64,000 nt of DNA from Pelecanus crispus. Its lineage: Eukaryota > Chordata > Aves > Pelecaniformes > Pelecanidae. The notes under the pieces were generated by a model. It was not told the DNA's origin and did no database searches. It saw only the letters and a program-made list of their open reading frames with translations. Made by a program: the position numbers and the translations under genes. This document shows positions 12,582-25,411 of this stretch, in pieces. Where the stretch lies: the NCBI RefSeq assembly GCF_030463565.1, contig NC_134643.1:127578309-127642308 (forward strand), read 5' to 3'. How positions within the stretch are numbered: the first letter of the stretch is position 1; every line of letters begins with the position of its first letter.

Positions 12582-15500
12582 GAATTGTGTCTGATTGGCA
12601 CCATCCTGTCCTTATGTCAAACTCCAATTTGTCTGAGTTCCTTGACTTTCATATTTTAGCTGCTTACTTTGGCATTGTAATAGCAATTTCCTTCTCCAAC
12701 TGCAGTGTGATTAGTGCTCCAACCTTTCTCTGTGTGCTGTTGGAGACACCACCCTTTCATACCCTTGTCCGAGGGGAGGTACCAGCTCCGAGAGCAGGGT
12801 AGCGGCACTTGGGCTTCATGGTGAGGAGCCACTGTGAACTTGGCATGGGTGAAAATCTGAGTTTTGCAGCAGCCAGCAAGGCTGGTGGGGAGCTCGCAGG
12901 GACTCCGGACTGGTCAACGGAGCTGAGCCAGCGGAGGTCAACGGAGCCTACAGTTCTGCAAGGGAGAGCATGGCGTGAAGTGGAATGGGGCTCAGCTCTC
13001 CTGTCTGACCACAAGAGCTCCTGGCCAGGGCCTCATGGATCCCAACAGCCTTCAGTTAAAGCAAGGGGCAAATTGTTAATGTTCATGGGAGGCTTGCAGG
13101 CACTATTTCTGAGCTGAATGACAATGTCTAGGTCCAGGACTTGCTATACAAGGCACCTTGTTTCTGCTGGAGCTTTCCCCCTAGCTCCAGCTGGAGACGG
13201 TCCCCGACCTTGTTTTACACGGAGAAGCCGAGGCGGCGGCTGTGCTGCTTGTTCGTTTCCTCCCCAGCCTGGGAGAAGGCACTGAGCACAGAGCCAGCCA
13301 GGCATGACCTTCGCAGAGACAGTCCCTGACTGGGTTTTCCCACAGACTCTAAGCCAAATTAATGTCTTATCTCAGACAATGGCCCATGCCATGGAGAAAG
13401 GGGCAAATACCTCATAGTCAGTGGTCACATCGTCAGTCGCCCACAGAACAAGATCTTCCCAAGCTGCTCATTTAAAGCTGTGCTTTCAACCTGAAATGAA
13501 AATCTTCATACCCCCAATCTCTATTTTCCCTCCTCTAATGTAACAAGGATAATGAGAAAATTGCAATTACAGCATTATTTCAAAGAGTACGCCTTGCATT
13601 TGCATATAGATAACAAGTAACGACCCTACCTTTCTCAGTCCTTTTATAAAATAGCTACAGCTTTGAAATATGCTGCTCTCCCTCTGCCATGTTCCTATCT
13701 TCCTAATTGCTTACCCATATAATGCTTACCCTTCCCTCTCTTGTTTCCAGATGCTAATGTGCCCTGAAACTGCAAACACTTGCCTAATATTATTGTTCTA
13801 TTTAAGTGATCACTCATGCTGCCAAGGGGATATTATCCCTTCCCCAAGGAGAAGAAAGCACATTATAACATTCTTTCTATACAGATGCAGATATCATGAG
13901 GAAAATGTCTGAGATTCCCCAAGTTCAAATTCTGATCTACTGGTACCATTCCAGGCAGTAAAAAAAATAACCTACAGCATTTTCTAAAACGCAGTCAGTG
14001 AACTCTGTCTCTGCCACCTACCAGTGTGTTTGCTGCTCACTACCAGTGGCTTTGGACTGCAGCTTCTCCAGGATTCAGAAGTGACGCCTGGTGTGTACAT
14101 GGGACAATGTGTCAGGACCGCACCTACAGCAACAGAGTATAGTAGAGTTTTGTTTTATTTCCAATGTTGCCAAAAGCAAATAATAGAAACATTTCTAAGA
14201 ACAAAAAATTGACTAATCTGACATTTAATAATAATAAAGCCATTCTACGAGCCTCTCACTGGTACCCAGGAGGTACCTTTGGTACTGGATATTATCCCTG
14301 TAGTTAAAAATGGATTTTTACTACCTTGTTGATGAATATATATATGATCACAAACAAAGTAAAGGACAACAGTTTTAGTCTCTTCTTTCACTCCACTTTA
14401 CAAAAATGAAAGATTTGATAGGTTAGGTCTGGTTTTGGTCTGTCTTTGCATTGTTTGCTGATACTAATGGCATGTGTAACCTCTGTTATCCAAAGCTGAC
14501 TGAAATCACACAAACAAAAAGTTTACTGCAGTACAGAAGTTTGGGAAGTATTTTAAAATAAGTAAAAATATTAGTGAAAGCCAAAACTGAATGCTACTGA
14601 TACTTTCCGAATGCTTACTGATACAGTGAACTCAGCAAAACCAGAGCTCAGCACCATAGGACTCATCTGAGTTCTGACAGAGTCCTGCACCAGGAGCTCT
14701 GCCTTCTCCCCACCTAAAGGTACAGAACATAAAGCAGCTGCATGTTTCCAGACAAGGTGTTCTCAGTAAGTTGCAGTATGGAAGAGGGTCAGCATTTGGA
14801 CGCTGCTGCTAACCTATGGCACGTTTGAAGTTAGAGTCGCATGTAATGGTAGTCGTGCCCTACTGGAAAAAATAAACATTTTATTTTGATGTTGCAAACA
14901 TACAAAAGATCCTTTGCCAACATCTCTGCCCTAAAGCTCTATGATCCAACTCCAACAAACAGGACAAAAGTTCAGGAGCAAAGAGGTCTGAATACATCAT
15001 CATTTAATAAATGAGTACAAAAGACTTCAATGAACTTTGTTATTCATTTTCACATGCATCAGCTCATCAACAATTTTAATAGTTTTATCTGGGGATATAT
15101 TTTACTAAGCATACAGCAGTTATCTAGTTAAATTAAATGGCTACAAGAGACTATCTATTAACTTCACGTAGGCCACTGAACAGCCACCAATAAAAATTTT
15201 TAGCTGTTGCTAACCTTATCTGAAGTCAAACTTGTGACCTTGAAGTATGGCAGCATAGACCAATTACCAGTCCCTGTAAACTAGCCAGTTCCCTAGGTGG
15301 AACTCTGTGTTTGTTTCTCTTTTCCTCCTTGAATTTTCCTTTTTTTGTGTGTGCGCTCCTGGTGACATTGAAGGGTAATTGTAATTGGTTCAGCCAACAG
15401 AAGGTACATCCAATGTCCCTTTTGAACGGTTGCTTTCACCGAGGATGGCTACGAAAAAACACATGGAAAGAAACCTACTGAAGCCTTTGATAATGGAAGT

Positions 15501-16373
15501 GGTGGGAGGTTTCAGCATCTCTTTGCTTCTCCACAGACCTCCAGGTGATAGGTTAGTTTTTGATCTCAGTCAGAGTCTGCTGGGCTTTTGCCATGAAGAA
15601 AGAAAAAAAATCCCTGCTTTCAGCTGCTGATGTATTTGCCTTTGTTTTGCTCTTTAGCTGAGCTCTCCAGCACCAGAGGGGGATGTTTGACTCACACTAG
15701 TGTGACTTTGCATTTCACACAGCACGGTCCATTTGGTTGCTGTAGCTTTCCTTGAAGCAGGTCATGGGGAAGAATTAAGCTCCTTTCTTCAGAGACATGC
15801 AAAAGCCCTTCAGTTTGGGCAGGCTTAGCCGAAGGGAGAGGAGACTGTCTTGTTCTGTGCAACTCCAAGTGTGAAGGTAGCCTGCAAGAGCCTCAATAGC
15901 AGGACACTGCTCTAATGACCCATGTATGGCCTTCACAAACCTCTTGATCCTGAAATGTCTAATAAGATGCCCAGATGAACTGGGTTTTCAACCAAAAACG
16001 ATAGCATTTCCCCTCCCCTCCACAAACACACTCACACGCATTTGGTCCCAGCAAATCACTTTCTCTGGTTCAGTGGAGGGTCCAGCTGCACCAACTGCAG
16101 AGAACTGGTAGAGGCAGGCCAAGGTGCAGGTTTTGTACAGGACTCACAGCTTGGTTGTATCCACGGTCAGGTGGGTATAGAGCCAAATGGCAGGTTTTCC
16201 CCCAGGTTGGACAGAGCATGCTTGCTAGGGCACACCACTGCCCGCAGAATCACACTGCTTCTAGGCTAGACATGCCTTGCACCTGAATGACATGGTGTGA
16301 GTGAAATGAGTTTGGGTCTGCTCTTACCTGCCCATGAAGCCCCATCCTAAGAACCCAAAGACATCAAAAGATG

Positions 16374-16537
16374 ATGGAGATACCCCATCACTGGGAGTGT
16401 TCAAGGTCAGGTTAGACAGGGCTATGAGCAACCTGATCTAGAGAAAGTTGGCCCTGCCTGTGGCAGGGGGGGTGGATTAGATGATCTTTAAAGGTCCCTT
16501 CCAACCCAAACCATTCTGTGATTCTATGATTCTATGA
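16374..16537 (+). mobile_element. CR1 LINE, 3' end fragment (bird-type)
   Basis: The sequence reads like the standard avian CR1 3' terminus: a CACTGGGAGTGTTCAAGGTC block, GAGCAACCTGATCTAG, GGATTAGATGATCTTTAAAG, GTCCCTTCCAACCCAAACC, then the tail ATTCTATGATTCTATGA at 16521-16537. It is 5'-truncated, as most CR1 copies are, and has no coding capacity. This is the youngest-looking CR1 piece in the window. Confidence 0.95.
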
Positions 16538-17554
16538 ATGAGTCACACTTCCGCGACTGGGGAAGGAGTACAAGAATTAGGCAAACAGATAATAAGAGAA
16601 TCTGGAAGAAGACAGAGTTTATAATGGAACCAGGCAAAAAAGTAACTAGGATGAGATGAAAGGCATTTTGAATACCTGGGCTCATTAAGAGCAGGTACTC
16701 AGTGGAGAGAGTGTGGCCAAAGCAACTGAAGAACTGGAGGACATATTTCCAGCTGTAAGGAAACTCTCAGCTGAGCAAAACTGGAAGTACCCAAATGTCC
16801 GAGAGAGTTATACTTATGGCTGAGAGAGACTGAAAGGAAGTATTTGAGAATTGACCCAAACTGTGGGGTTGGTACAAATGCATTTATTGGCTGGGGAAAA
16901 AACCCCACACGTAAATCCTTCATGGAAGTAAAGCACAACCTAGTATGATCTATAGTTTTTTAAATTAAGCCAAAGGGAGACACTCGGGGAGACAAAGCTC
17001 ATACACATTTTTTGTGTTCTGTGTGCTACAACAAGGTGGGAAGAAGCAAGTCTGAGGCATTTGACTTTTCACACATGCCACAGATATTACACCAAGTCAA
17101 AGAAAGATTATGGTTAAAATGACGGAAGAAAATGAAACATAGATTTGCTCACATTCTTATGAGAAAGCCACATTTATGCCAGGATATGGTTTTAACTTTG
17201 CAGAGACAGCCCTACCAGCAGCCCCAGCTGAGCAGGTGGCTCTCAGACCTATTTCTGGCTGTTGTGGTGTGCCAGGCAGAGTCGTTCCCAACCAACCACG
17301 CCAATGTAGGCAGCCTGCTGAGCAGTTTGGCTGCAGACGTTTCACCGCTATCTATACTGCAAGCATTTCAACATTTTGGCTGAAAACAGTGTTCACGTAA
17401 GGAAGCTCTGCTGGAAAGGGTGATGGGGTCAGATACCGATCCTCACCTGACATCACAGAAAGGATGCAGGAATGGGTTGTTGATGCGTAAAACCCCGTTA
17501 GAGATGCCCAGCTTTCAGGTCCCCCCATGACCTTTGATATGGCCACCATGGCCC

Positions 17555-17910
17555 CCCACCGCCACCGCCGTCCTGGCACAGGAGCCCCACAGGGAGCTTT
17601 AGGCTCCCTGCCAGCCCCCAGTGCTTTGCTTGCTGGGGAAGGAGCGACACAGAGGCCCCACGGAGGCGGACGGCCCGGCACTCAGCCCCATCTCTGCCAG
17701 GAGGCACAGCCCGGTGCAGCCGCAGGTGGCAAGCACGGTCACCATCTCCTCCACCCCAGGCCCCATGAGGCTGGCACAGCTGGTGTCACACTTTGTGTTG
17801 ACCACGTGCCGTTCCCCCCACCGCTATTTTATCCCCCGCTGGCTGGCACGGCTGGCTGTCAGCTGGGTGCGACACTGGCGAGGCAGGTTTCCTCCTGCCG
17901 ATGGGTGAGG
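17555..17910. promoter_or_regulatory. CpG-dense GC-rich block
   Basis: By hand about 20 CpGs occur in 350 bases, starting at CCGCCACCGCCGTCC and including GGCGGACGGCCCGGC and GGTGCGACACTGGCGAGG. Flanking DNA is CpG-poor. Open frames in both directions are attributable to base composition. It is a weaker island than the one at 57.5 kb. Confidence 0.45.
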
Positions 17911-18100
17911 TACCAACACACTAAGCCTGTGGCCAAAACAGCACCAGCTGGCTTCTCCCTGCTGTGAGCCCAGCAAGCAGAGCACAAAATTAGTCTTGGG
18001 CAACTTGCCCCTTCCCAGATCACCCTGGGGTTCTTCACCAGGTACCTCCTGCTGTGTGCTCACGGGGTGCTGCTCTCCACCCGCCCCAGACCTGCCATCC

Positions 18101-18200
18101 CCTATCTCCCTCCGTGTTCCTCCATCTTCCCCTATATCCCCCCATATTCCTCCAAGTCCCTCCACATCCCTCCAAGTGCCTCCGTATCCCTCCACATCCC
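18101..18200 (+). repeat. 10-bp tandem array, ten units without indels
   Basis: Ten consecutive blocks fit a TCCRWRTYCC-like decamer, ending in TCCGTATCCC and TCCACATCCC. Point changes are common but the register never slips over 100 bases. On the minus strand it encodes a Gly/Trp/Asp-rich low-complexity frame, which I regard as incidental. Confidence 0.85.
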
Positions 18201-19376
18201 TAGGTTGCTACACCCTGGGAAAAAGAGGGAGCGTTAAATCAACAGTTCTGCTGGGACAGGTGCAAAATGGGCTTCTTTTATCTTTCCTTTCTGCGAGGAT
18301 CAGGGAGAAATGCCAGGAACGGCCAGTGCCACACAAATGCAGGCTGTCCCCCTTGCCCCTGGAGGCAGGGTACACTCCCTGCTCTGTTTCTTGAGCTCAT
18401 CTGCGTCGGCTCCCCGGCACGATCATTCCTTACAGATCCTGGCACTGAGACCTGTTCCCGTTCTGGGTCTCTAAATACTAATAATGGCGTGTACATGTTC
18501 ATGCACCACAGTAATGACAAGGAGCTGGAAGTTGGAGTGCAGAGCACACTGATGTGAAGCGATAGCAGGCTGGGAAAGACAGCACAGGAGGGCATAGGCT
18601 TAAACTACAGCGTGTCGGCTCACAGGAGACACAGCTCAGTCTGTTGAAATCAGACGCAAAATAACTGGTTTGGGAAGAGATAACCAAACAGACAAGTGTG
18701 CAGTGAGGACAGACTGATTAGGCAGTGCAGCTTCACTGCGATGTCCAGAGTCCAAGGAGAGAAATCAGACACAAGAGTTGCACCGCACTGCGTATCCCAT
18801 GTGGAGTGAATTAAGTAGCCATCCTAGTACTTGTCAGCCTCTCCCTGACTGTCCTCTTAAAGCAGTGGACAAACTGGAAGTGAACCAAGAAGGGAGGCAA
18901 ATAATCTGCAGAAAAGGAAAAGGGGCACAGGGGTGGTCACAGAAGGAGCTGAGCCTCCAGGCTGCAAACAAAAATGCTCAGAAAACGGTTGCCCACAGAG
19001 GCATGTCCTGCTGTTCTCTGTTGATAGCCGGTAAAACTAGTTACAGGAGGGACAGTGGGGATCAAGTGTGCAAGGGAAAGGAAAGGTGCTGCATTACTTA
19101 ACAGGATTACACTCCACGGGGAAGGAGTTCCCCAGCTAAACCTTGCTATGAGGCACACATTGGGGCTTCTGCTTCCTTCTCCCAGCCACTGCTTCAGTTC
19201 CTGCCTTGTGCAATTTCACCCACTTTGCCAGCCCTGCAGCGGCTGGGAAAAAGGCACAGTGGGCCTGGACACCACAGCAGACATGAGGCAATGTGAAGAG
19301 TAAGTGGGGAGACTGAAAGCAGCCACAACATTTCTGAAATCCGGAGTGATTCCCTCGAGGCCTCTTAGGGGTGGGA

Positions 19377-19400
19377 TTTTTTTTTTTTTTTTTTTTTTTT
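19377..19400. repeat. Poly-T run (24 T)
   Basis: An uninterrupted run of 24 T. Read on the minus strand it would be an A-tail, but I recognise no element body next to it. Confidence 0.95.
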
Positions 19401-22400
19401 CTGCAAACTGAAGATGCTGTCGGTCAGTGGAAAGATGATGCAGGCTGGGGACCACGCTCAGCCAATACTCCGCCTTCCTGCTGGTGCACAAGGTGGAAAT
19501 GCAGCTGTGGCTCTTCAGGTAGCATGGAAGGCACAGCTGGGTTCAGTGTCACCCACCCTGCTCACAGAGGGTGTAAGAGCTCCTGACTAGGCTGATACTA
19601 CACTGTGAAACAAGGAGCCTTTCTGTTAGGTACCAAGGAGCCGAATAGATACTGTACCATACCTCTCTCCTTCCCATCCCCTACCCAGTTCCTCTCCATT
19701 TTTGTACTAGCACTTACAGGGAAGAAATTGCATGAAGTAACCTAGATCTGCACTCTAAATAGCAAGCAGAGCATTTCAAGGAAATGCAGGGAGGGAGGAA
19801 CAGAGCAGAGAGTGCTCCTGAGATGCTCAGGAACTGGAAAATCAGAAGTGCACGGTTTCTGGGAGTACTGTGGTATGAACAGGACTACCTGGAGAGCCCA
19901 GCAGCCACCCACTGTCTTTAAGAGCTGCCTGCACACTGTAAGCCCCTGTAAGGGACTGATAAACATGAGTCTTTTCAACACTGTGGCTCTCCTACTCTCC
20001 AGACAGTGGCTGGGGGAGTCCTCCCAGCCCAGGTGTAAATACACAGAAATGCCAAACCCAGCTCTGATTCCAGACTGGGAGAAGGAGTGCTGCCCCTCGC
20101 CTGGTCTCCTCAGCCTACACATCTTCAAAACCAGACCCAAGCCCTGGCAGAAGTGGGAAGCATCAGTGGTGTGAGGGGTCTGGGCTTGGGGGAGGACTCC
20201 CAAGGCTCCTTCCTAGGGGCTCTGCTCCTTTGGTGTTTCACTGCTCAGCTGAGGCTGCTCAAGTGACTCCTGTGTAGCAGAGGGCCTCTCCCTGCACCTT
20301 TAAAGCCCTCCCTGTGCCAAGTGCATTCAGATTGCAGACCTTGTCGGTCGCAAGGCTTGAGAAGTTACCATCAACTCCACAGCTTAAGTGCTGCAACAGA
20401 GAAGACGGATCCTCCTACGCTAGCCAGCCCAGGACCCCAGGCACACAGCTGGGCAGCAGACTTGCCCTCCCACCCAAAAGCTTGTATCGTCCCCACTCCT
20501 TGCCCTGTTGGTACATGCACTATCCACACTATCCTGACTGCAGTGAAGACACCCTTTTAATCACGTTGCAGAATTTTTTCACCTCCACATCACTGTTTTC
20601 TGCTGAGGCATTTGAGCTCTCTTGCCTAATCCCCAGGTAAGTGCAGAATGAAAGGGGACAGAAGGCAGAGAAGACATGAGGGAAGCCTAAACACCCCTTG
20701 TGTAAAAATGGAGGGATAGATAAAGCATCCTGATGTTGAGAGGGAAGAGAATGAAAAGAAGAGAGAGAGGAAGGAGATGAGCATATGAAGCTGCCAGATG
20801 AGCAGAAATGAAGAGGCACTGGGTGTGGGATGGGAGAAGCAGGGAGCAAAAGTGGCTTTTGTGAGGTGAGCTGGCAGCAGCCCTGAGAGGCAGGGAGGAG
20901 CAGGCAGGTGGTGTACAAGAAGCTTGTGTGGGGAAGGCATCCCTGGTGTGGGTCGCCAGCTCGGTCTGCAACAAAGTACGATACACACAGACTTGTCCAA
21001 GACACACAGGCAAGTATTAGACACTAGAGAGGAGCCTCAGTGTAGGGAAGTCCCTCAGAGCTTTGCAGGTGAGCTCAATGGGGACCAGAGTTGGATCTTC
21101 CTTGTATCTTTGAACGAATTTTCAGCCTTCCTTTAGGCTAGAGCCCCAGGTGTGGAGTAGTGGGGGGGCTGTTGCTTGATTGCTTTAAACTAGGAGCAGT
21201 TCCAACAGTACAGAGGCTGGTGCAGGTAGCAGAAATTCAAGGTCTTACACCGAGGGAGGGAATTTGTTGGGACGGATGGAGGCACTTAAAGTCCTACAGG
21301 AGGTAACTGGTGCATGCTCTTGGGCTGAGATGGGGAGACGAAAAAGGCTTTGGTTCTGTGCTGCATCCTGCAGTGAATATACAAGAGGATAAGGTGAAGA
21401 AGGCTCTAGAAGTGGCTTCCTCCAGTAAGGTGGCAACTCCTAAACTTGCCCTTTCTGATATGGTCGCACTGGCGGCAAGCTGCTCTTGCTTTTCTTTGAC
21501 AGTACTGGAAGAAGCATTGCACAACCTTCTCCCCAGGCCTTGCTCCCCACCCACCCTGGCCTCTCTAAGCCGCCAGTGTGGCATGCTGCTGGGGAGGCAG
21601 CTAGCCCGGCCCGTGAGCCCGGTACCACGCAGCACGGCACTTTCCAGTCAGACAAGCCCTGACCCGATAGCAAGCTGCTTTCGCTTTGCAAATTACTCAT
21701 GGCATTTCCTGTAAACACCATCAACATCACCTGTGGGCTGCAAGCAGGGAAACATAGTGACATTATAAAATGTCTTCTGAAAGGGCAGGCTGCCTCATTT
21801 TTTCCATTATTTCCCAGTTTCCATGTTTTGGAGAGCTAGAAATTGGGGCAGGCAGTGGAGCGTGGGGAAATCCAATGTTGCTTGAGAGGAGGGCAACTTT
21901 AGCAGAACGTCAGCATGGTACTTTCCAAAGCTGTCCAAAACCTTGAGGTGGAGCAGTTCTTTCCCTAGAAAACCTTGGGTGAGAAAAGATGAGGCCTGCG
22001 CTGACTGCTTACCGGTTTCCCATCCAACTTCTGTACTCACTGTGCCTGAAGAAAAAACACTTGTGGTCTAATGTCAGGACAGAGAGCAAGCCTGAAGAGG
22101 ACATATAGGCAAACAGAGCTGCAATCTAAATAAAATATAACCAATCTCACATGCTTAAAAGTTCATGATTCAGGCTTCCCCAAATCATGATGCTGGATTA
22201 AAGAGCAACTTAAACATTGTGCTTTGAAAAGGACAAGAAAATAGGCAAACAAAGAAACCTCAGCCTACCTGGAGGTCTATTTGTCTTCTGATATCTTTGT
22301 CTTCAGGTTCCCCAGGAGGGACTTAACCATCTCCCTGTGACCGTGAGACCTAGAAACAGCGTAAAAATTGATGGCTCAGTTTCTCATGTGACTGCAAACA

Positions 22401-25376
22401 TCCAGGCATTTAGAAAGCAACAAATATCACAAGATTCAGGATCCGTCAGAAGAACAAGGAACCATCACAAAATTTGCCACTAACACAAAGCAAAGCAGGC
22501 TGACAGTGTCACCTTACACTGGCATATACTAATGAATTGCTGTAAGAACGGGCTTCAAGGACTTTTTGAAGTCAAGCTTATTTTCCCATTGTTTGTCTTA
22601 TGCTGGCATTTGCCTACACCTCAGGATAAGGGGGGTCACCTTGCCAAGGAACTTTATAGAGACACATTTTTTTTTCCTCAGGGGCTCACAATCCAGTGTG
22701 TGATGGGGTCCAGTAAAGGGACTGACAGGACTAAAGCAATGAGCCAAGAAGATCCATAAGGGCTGGACCTAAATTATTGCTCTGGAAAAGACAGAGAAGA
22801 AGACAAAATAATAATCTGCATGATGCACTATCAGAAAAAATGTGAAAGAAAGTTAAACAGACACAGGCAGCTAATGCAGCCTGGCAAGTTCCATGGCTTT
22901 ACTGGCACTACGCCAGAAGGACTGATGCCATCTGGTCTGCAGCCATGGCGGAGGCTTCAATTAGATGAGGAGCAGTGATCAATGAATGAGAGTGCACAGA
23001 TGTGGGGCAGGTGGAAGGGGTGAGAGGAGGGGAGACGATGCAAGATAGAGCCAGTCAGGTGGCAGCACGTTTGGAATTATCTTGGAATGAAATCTCCAAG
23101 GCTTAATTTTATTGCAAATTCCTGAGCACACTTCCATCAAGTTCTGTCCTTTTCCAAGAATGGTCAAAACCCTCTTTCTGCCGCCCACAAGGGCTTCACG
23201 TCACAAGGGAATGTGGTCTCTTATGCAAGTCCCAATACTCTTTTTTAGATCAGAGCAATTTGAGGCTATCCCAGGGAAAATTTCTCATACGCTTTCTGCT
23301 CCTGCAGATTAACCTGGAAAAGAGGGAGAGACCTGTAGAAAACTAGTTAGTCTGTATTTCTAAACCTCCAAGAACCTGAATCTATCTTGACTCAGCAGGA
23401 CCAAAATAGCTGTAACTGGGCAGGTTGGATTTTCAGCCCAAACCTCCCCCTTCCCCTCCAAAACCACTCTGCTCCCACACACAGAGTTTTGTGGGGGATG
23501 TTTCTGTGCTGCTCTCAGTGTCATCTGAAACCACTACACCGAGTTACATATTGACCCACGGTGTTATGCCCAGTGAGCAGGAAAACTGGCAAACAGGCAG
23601 GCATTGTGTATGGCCTGCCTGACACACCTTCTCACCATGATCAGCAGCTCTCTCAAACTCTCATGGAGAACTTTGCAAAGCCTTTTTGCCTCCTAGCAGC
23701 AAAGCCTCCAGGGCAGATGGCAAAGTAGGGGGCTGGATCATAGCAAAAGCATAGCATCATCCAGCTAGCAAAGCAGAGAAGGGTTCCTCTTGTCTTATTC
23801 TCCTGACAAGGGTAAGGATGTCCCAGCTACCCCAACCTGCATGAAAAAGTTTGCTCATAGGGTACCAGGTCAAGCAGAGCTCTGCTTGAAGATGGAGTTT
23901 CAAAGAGCCCGTAATAAAACTCAGAGGAGTTTTGTGTCACCTCCCATTTTGATGGGGGATGTCAGGATGCTGCTGGCTGCTCCCTAGAGGCTGGGCAGCT
24001 GGGTGCAAGGGTAATCCCAGCATTGGCCATGCCCTCAATGACAGGCACTGTCCTGCAGGATCCAAACATGGCAGACAGACCTGGGGGCGTTATGGAGGTC
24101 CATTGACAGCTCCCAAGAGAGCAAGGGGATGAGCAAGGGCCAGGGGCCATCCAGGGGGTCCAATTATGAGCTGAAGGGGACAAGGCTGAGGACAGGGCTG
24201 GAGACAAGCTGCCTACAGCACAGGCTTTAGGGCTATCCAAGAGACAGGGCTGGGGACAGCCACAGCTAAATCACAGGTCAGGAGGAGACTGGAAGCCCCT
24301 GGCCAAGCTGAAATAGGGCTCCTGGGACCATGGCCAGGGTGTGGGGGAAGGCCCCAGGTGAGACTGGTCGGGGCCATTGAGGATGGTTAGCACCCTCAGG
24401 GCTCTGACAGATGAAAACGCAGTGGGGAGATGGGTCCATCTTCTTTGAAAACAAGTCATTTCCCTCTCCTTAGCTTACATCCTGAAGGGCACCTGATGTG
24501 AGGCCTTAATATGGGAATGCCTGCAGGCTTGCCTGCATGAGGCATATCTGCAGAGTGGTCCTTCATGCAAAGTCTGCCCTCTTACCAGAGAAATCTTGCT
24601 TGTACAGCTGATGTATGTTCCTCAGAATCAGTTCCTTTCAGCACATAATACGCCCCTTAAAAACAATGTTAATGGAGGTGCAGAGTCCAAGGTTAGGAAA
24701 TGCTATGATTACGGCCACCTGAGCAGCCTTACTTCATCGTCCTTGTGTGTCTGCGTTGGGAAATAATCTCTAATTGCCTGCTCCACGACGTCTTACCTCA
24801 CTCAGCGCGCAAGATGGGCAGCAGGCTGCTATTTGGTCTCTGGCCTGTTCTGTACCCACTGACGTATGGCTGCAGGCTTTGTGTGCTGCACACTGCTCCA
24901 GCCCTGCTCAGAAAATGATTATTTCATAGCTTTTTCCAAACTCCACATTATTAATATATAGGGCATTTGCTATGGGTGTTCATCCAGCTTCACAAAATCC
25001 ATTTTAAGGTGGAAAACTGAGGCAAGAGAGAAAATGAACAAATATACCAGTTTTGGCACTGAAACTGGGAGTGCAAAACTCTGAGAGCCTGAGCCTCCCC
25101 AGTACTCAGTATTATACTCAGTTATCTTTAAGGACAGAAACCACCAATTTCAGCTGAATCAAGAAACCCGCAGCATGCCTACTAGTCAAATCCCAATGCT
25201 TCTACTTGTAGCCAAGCTGAAGGAACAGCTGATTACTGCTTGGTTTCAGCCACATTTTTTACCATCATAACAAGATCTTTGCCGAATAGGCTGCAACAGA
25301 GTTCAGTCACTAAAACATCATCTTAGACAAAAGATGTTTGAGATTCAGAATGGTTCCTTCAAGATAAATAATACTT

Positions 25377-25411
25377 TAAGATACATGGTAAGATACACTG
25401 CAAGATACACT
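25377..25411 (+). repeat. Short tandem repeat of an AAGATACA unit
   Basis: Three degenerate copies of AAGATACA(C/T) spaced 11-13 bases apart. Confidence 0.7.

Larger units (their letters stand above)
8058..16373. other. Intergenic, no gene recognised
   Basis: Contains the CRE/CpG cluster near 10.0 kb and the 24-A run. It also has a perfect octamer (ATTTGCAT) at 13598-13605 next to TATAGATAACA. The 184-codon frame at 8653-9207 plus lies in moderately GC-rich DNA and resembles no protein. The AT-rich stretch 13.5-15.3 kb shows nothing recognisable. Confidence 0.55.

Noticed and set aside
25005..25060. MIR-like AACTGAGGCAAGAGAG segment
   Set aside because: Too short and diverged to separate from chance without a profile search.
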